Shown piece by piece: positions 62,983 through 64,000 of a stretch of DNA of 64,000 nucleotides. The stretch covers positions 124,001-188,000 of the forward strand of contig NZ_CANMKO010000008.1 in NCBI RefSeq assembly GCF_947498515.1. Reading direction: 5' to 3'. How positions within the stretch are numbered: the first letter of the stretch is position 1; each line of letters starts with the position of its first letter. A model generated the notes under the pieces. That model was given only the letters and a program-made list of their open reading frames with translations. It was not told the DNA's origin and searched no databases. The translations under genes and the position numbers were made by a program. The stretch is from an uncultured Pelagimonas sp. Its GTDB lineage: Bacteria > Pseudomonadota > Alphaproteobacteria > Rhodobacterales > Rhodobacteraceae.

Positions 62983-63954
62983 ATGAATTTTGACATGATC
63001 ACCGCCGCCGCCGCGCGGGTCCAAGGCCATGTGCGCCGCACACCATTGTTGTCATCCCCGGCGCTGGACGCCATCGCTGGCAAGCGCATTTTGGTCAAAG
63101 CGGAATGCCTGCAACACACCGGAAGCTTCAAATACCGTGGTGGCTGGTCCGCCGTTTCGGCGCTAGATGAAGAAACCCGCAAAAAGGGTGTGATCGCCTT
63201 TTCGTCGGGCAACCACGCGCAAGGTATCGCCGCCGCTGCCCGTGCCTTTGGCATCCCTGCGGTGATTATCATGCCCGCCGACGCCCCCGCCCTCAAAATC
63301 GAAGGCACCAAGATGCTTGGCGGCGAGGTGGTTTTGTATGATCGTGCGGCGCGGGAATGCCGCGAAACCATTGGCAAAAATCTTGCCAAAGAGCGTGGTC
63401 TCACCTTGATCAAACCCTTTGACGAACCCGAAGTGATCGCCGGGCAAGGCACCTGTGGATTGGAAATCGCAGAGCAAGCGGCAGAGTTGGGTGTCACAAA
63501 GGCCGATGTTTTGGTGTGTTGCGGTGGAGGCGGCCTCACCTCCGGGATCGCGCTTGCGCTCGCGGCCACGGCTCCGGGCATGCGCGTTCACCCCGCCGAA
63601 CCCGAAGGCTACGACGATGTGGCGCGATCCTTGCAGAGCGGCACGCGGGAACGCAATGCCACAGAAGCCGGGGGGTTGTGTGACGCCATCCTCACACCGA
63701 TGCCCGGCGAGATCACCTTTCCGATCATGTCGCGCCTCTGTGGTCCCGGATTGGTGGCCAGCGAAGCCGAAGCTCAAAAGGCCATGGCGTTAGCATTTCG
63801 CCATCTCAAGGTGGTCTCCGAACCCGGAGGAGCCATTGCGCTGGCCTGCGCGTTGTTTCACGCCCAAGAGATCGAAAGCGACACGATCATCGCCACGATT
63901 TCCGGTGGAAATGTTGATCCCGAGACCTTCGCACGCGCGCTACAAACGCTCTAG
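62983..63954 (+). CDS. Threonine/serine dehydratase family enzyme
   Basis: 323 aa, PLP fold type II. PLP-Lys in GSFKYRGGWSAV, SSGNHAQGIAAAARAFG substrate loop, phosphate loop CCGGGGLTSG, and SEPGGAIALACAL near the C-terminus. Lacks an ACT regulatory domain, so it is the catabolic type (threonine ammonia-lyase, serine racemase or hydroxyaspartate dehydratase possible). AGGA site 7 bases upstream. Standalone. Confidence 0.9.
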   Translation: MNFDMITAAAARVQGHVRRTPLLSSPALDAIAGKRILVKAECLQHTGSFKYRGGWSAVSALDEETRKKGVIAFSSGNHAQGIAAAARAFGIPAVIIMPADAPALKIEGTKMLGGEVVLYDRAARECRETIGKNLAKERGLTLIKPFDEPEVIAGQGTCGLEIAEQAAELGVTKADVLVCCGGGGLTSGIALALAATAPGMRVHPAEPEGYDDVARSLQSGTRERNATEAGGLCDAILTPMPGEITFPIMSRLCGPGLVASEAEAQKAMALAFRHLKVVSEPGGAIALACALFHAQEIESDTIIATISGGNVDPETFARALQTL

Positions 63955-63968
63955 AAAAAGCGGCGCGT

Positions 63969-64000
63969 TTAGTCGTCCAACTGGCGCGCTTCGTCAACCA
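63969..64000 (-). CDS. C-terminal end of a gene cut by the window edge
   Basis: On the - strand the last 9 codons read VDEARQLDD then TAA. It is consistent in frame and acidic like many alphaproteobacterial C-termini. Too short to identify. Confidence 0.35.
   Translation of the reverse strand, partial: VDEARQLDD

Overview
The window is a chromosomal segment of a marine-type Rhodobacterales (Roseobacter-group) alphaproteobacterium. This rests on the gene repertoire: petPR-type regulators, an isoprenoid operon with xseB and a histone-deacetylase-like gene, a TTT transporter with AtuA/DUF4387 genes, paaABCDE, an alphaproteobacterial FNR (TTGA-N6-TCAA) box and DUF1194 proteins. Genes are dense and many overlap by 1 to 4 bases. 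I see no tRNA, rRNA, CRISPR array, prophage or insertion sequence.

Layout. 1-9.4 kb: a lipoprotein with an HExxH motif, parE, a small lipoprotein, thyA-folA, a surface-lipoprotein/Slam pair, gloA and two DUF1194 genes. 9.4-16.2 kb: an LdtR-like MarR regulator, then a sugar-acid catabolic region. It has an enolase-superfamily dehydratase, a Zn dehydrogenase and a KduD-like dehydrogenase on the + strand, preceded by two TGGTATACCA palindromes, and uxaC-uxuB on the - strand. 16.3-24 kb: tctCBA-atuA-DUF4387, divergent from tctD-tctE and a periplasmic binding protein. 24-26.8 kb: speD, two pirins and a MarR regulator with a perfect 18-bp palindrome. 26.9-33.4 kb: an HBM-type chemoreceptor, the copA-cueR copper operon with duplicated CueR boxes, an exonuclease and a lytic transglycosylase. 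33.5-37.1 kb: paaABCDE. 37.2-43.7 kb: an NAD-dependent epimerase, then petP-petR-HDAC-xseB-ispA-dxs in one direction. 43.8-46 kb: ilvE and a PAS/coiled-coil protein. 46.1-51.1 kb: a Pot-type ABC importer operon with an embedded DUF1330 gene. 51.3-55.4 kb: an L,D-transpeptidase, ribA, an OmpR-type regulator, a candidate FNR-controlled small RNA, an SRPBCC membrane protein and a YigZ-like protein. 55.8-64 kb: pnp, a DM13 protein, a Na+/H+ antiporter, a GST, rpsO, an RTX-repeat membrane protein, a DUF1643 protein, a threonine/serine dehydratase and the tail of one more gene.

The most interesting signals are four: (i) an intergenic transcription unit at about 53.84-53.97 kb with an FNR box, a two-hairpin RNA carrying an exposed CCUCCC motif and a strong terminator; (ii) a Slam-like outer-membrane protein next to a lipoprotein ending in a TbpB-like barrel signature; (iii) the TTT/AtuA/DUF4387 module with its own three-gene sensory system and a candidate tandem-repeat operator; (iv) several palindromic operators whose regulators can be tested. 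All assignments come from reading sequence and from knowledge of families; no database search was run.
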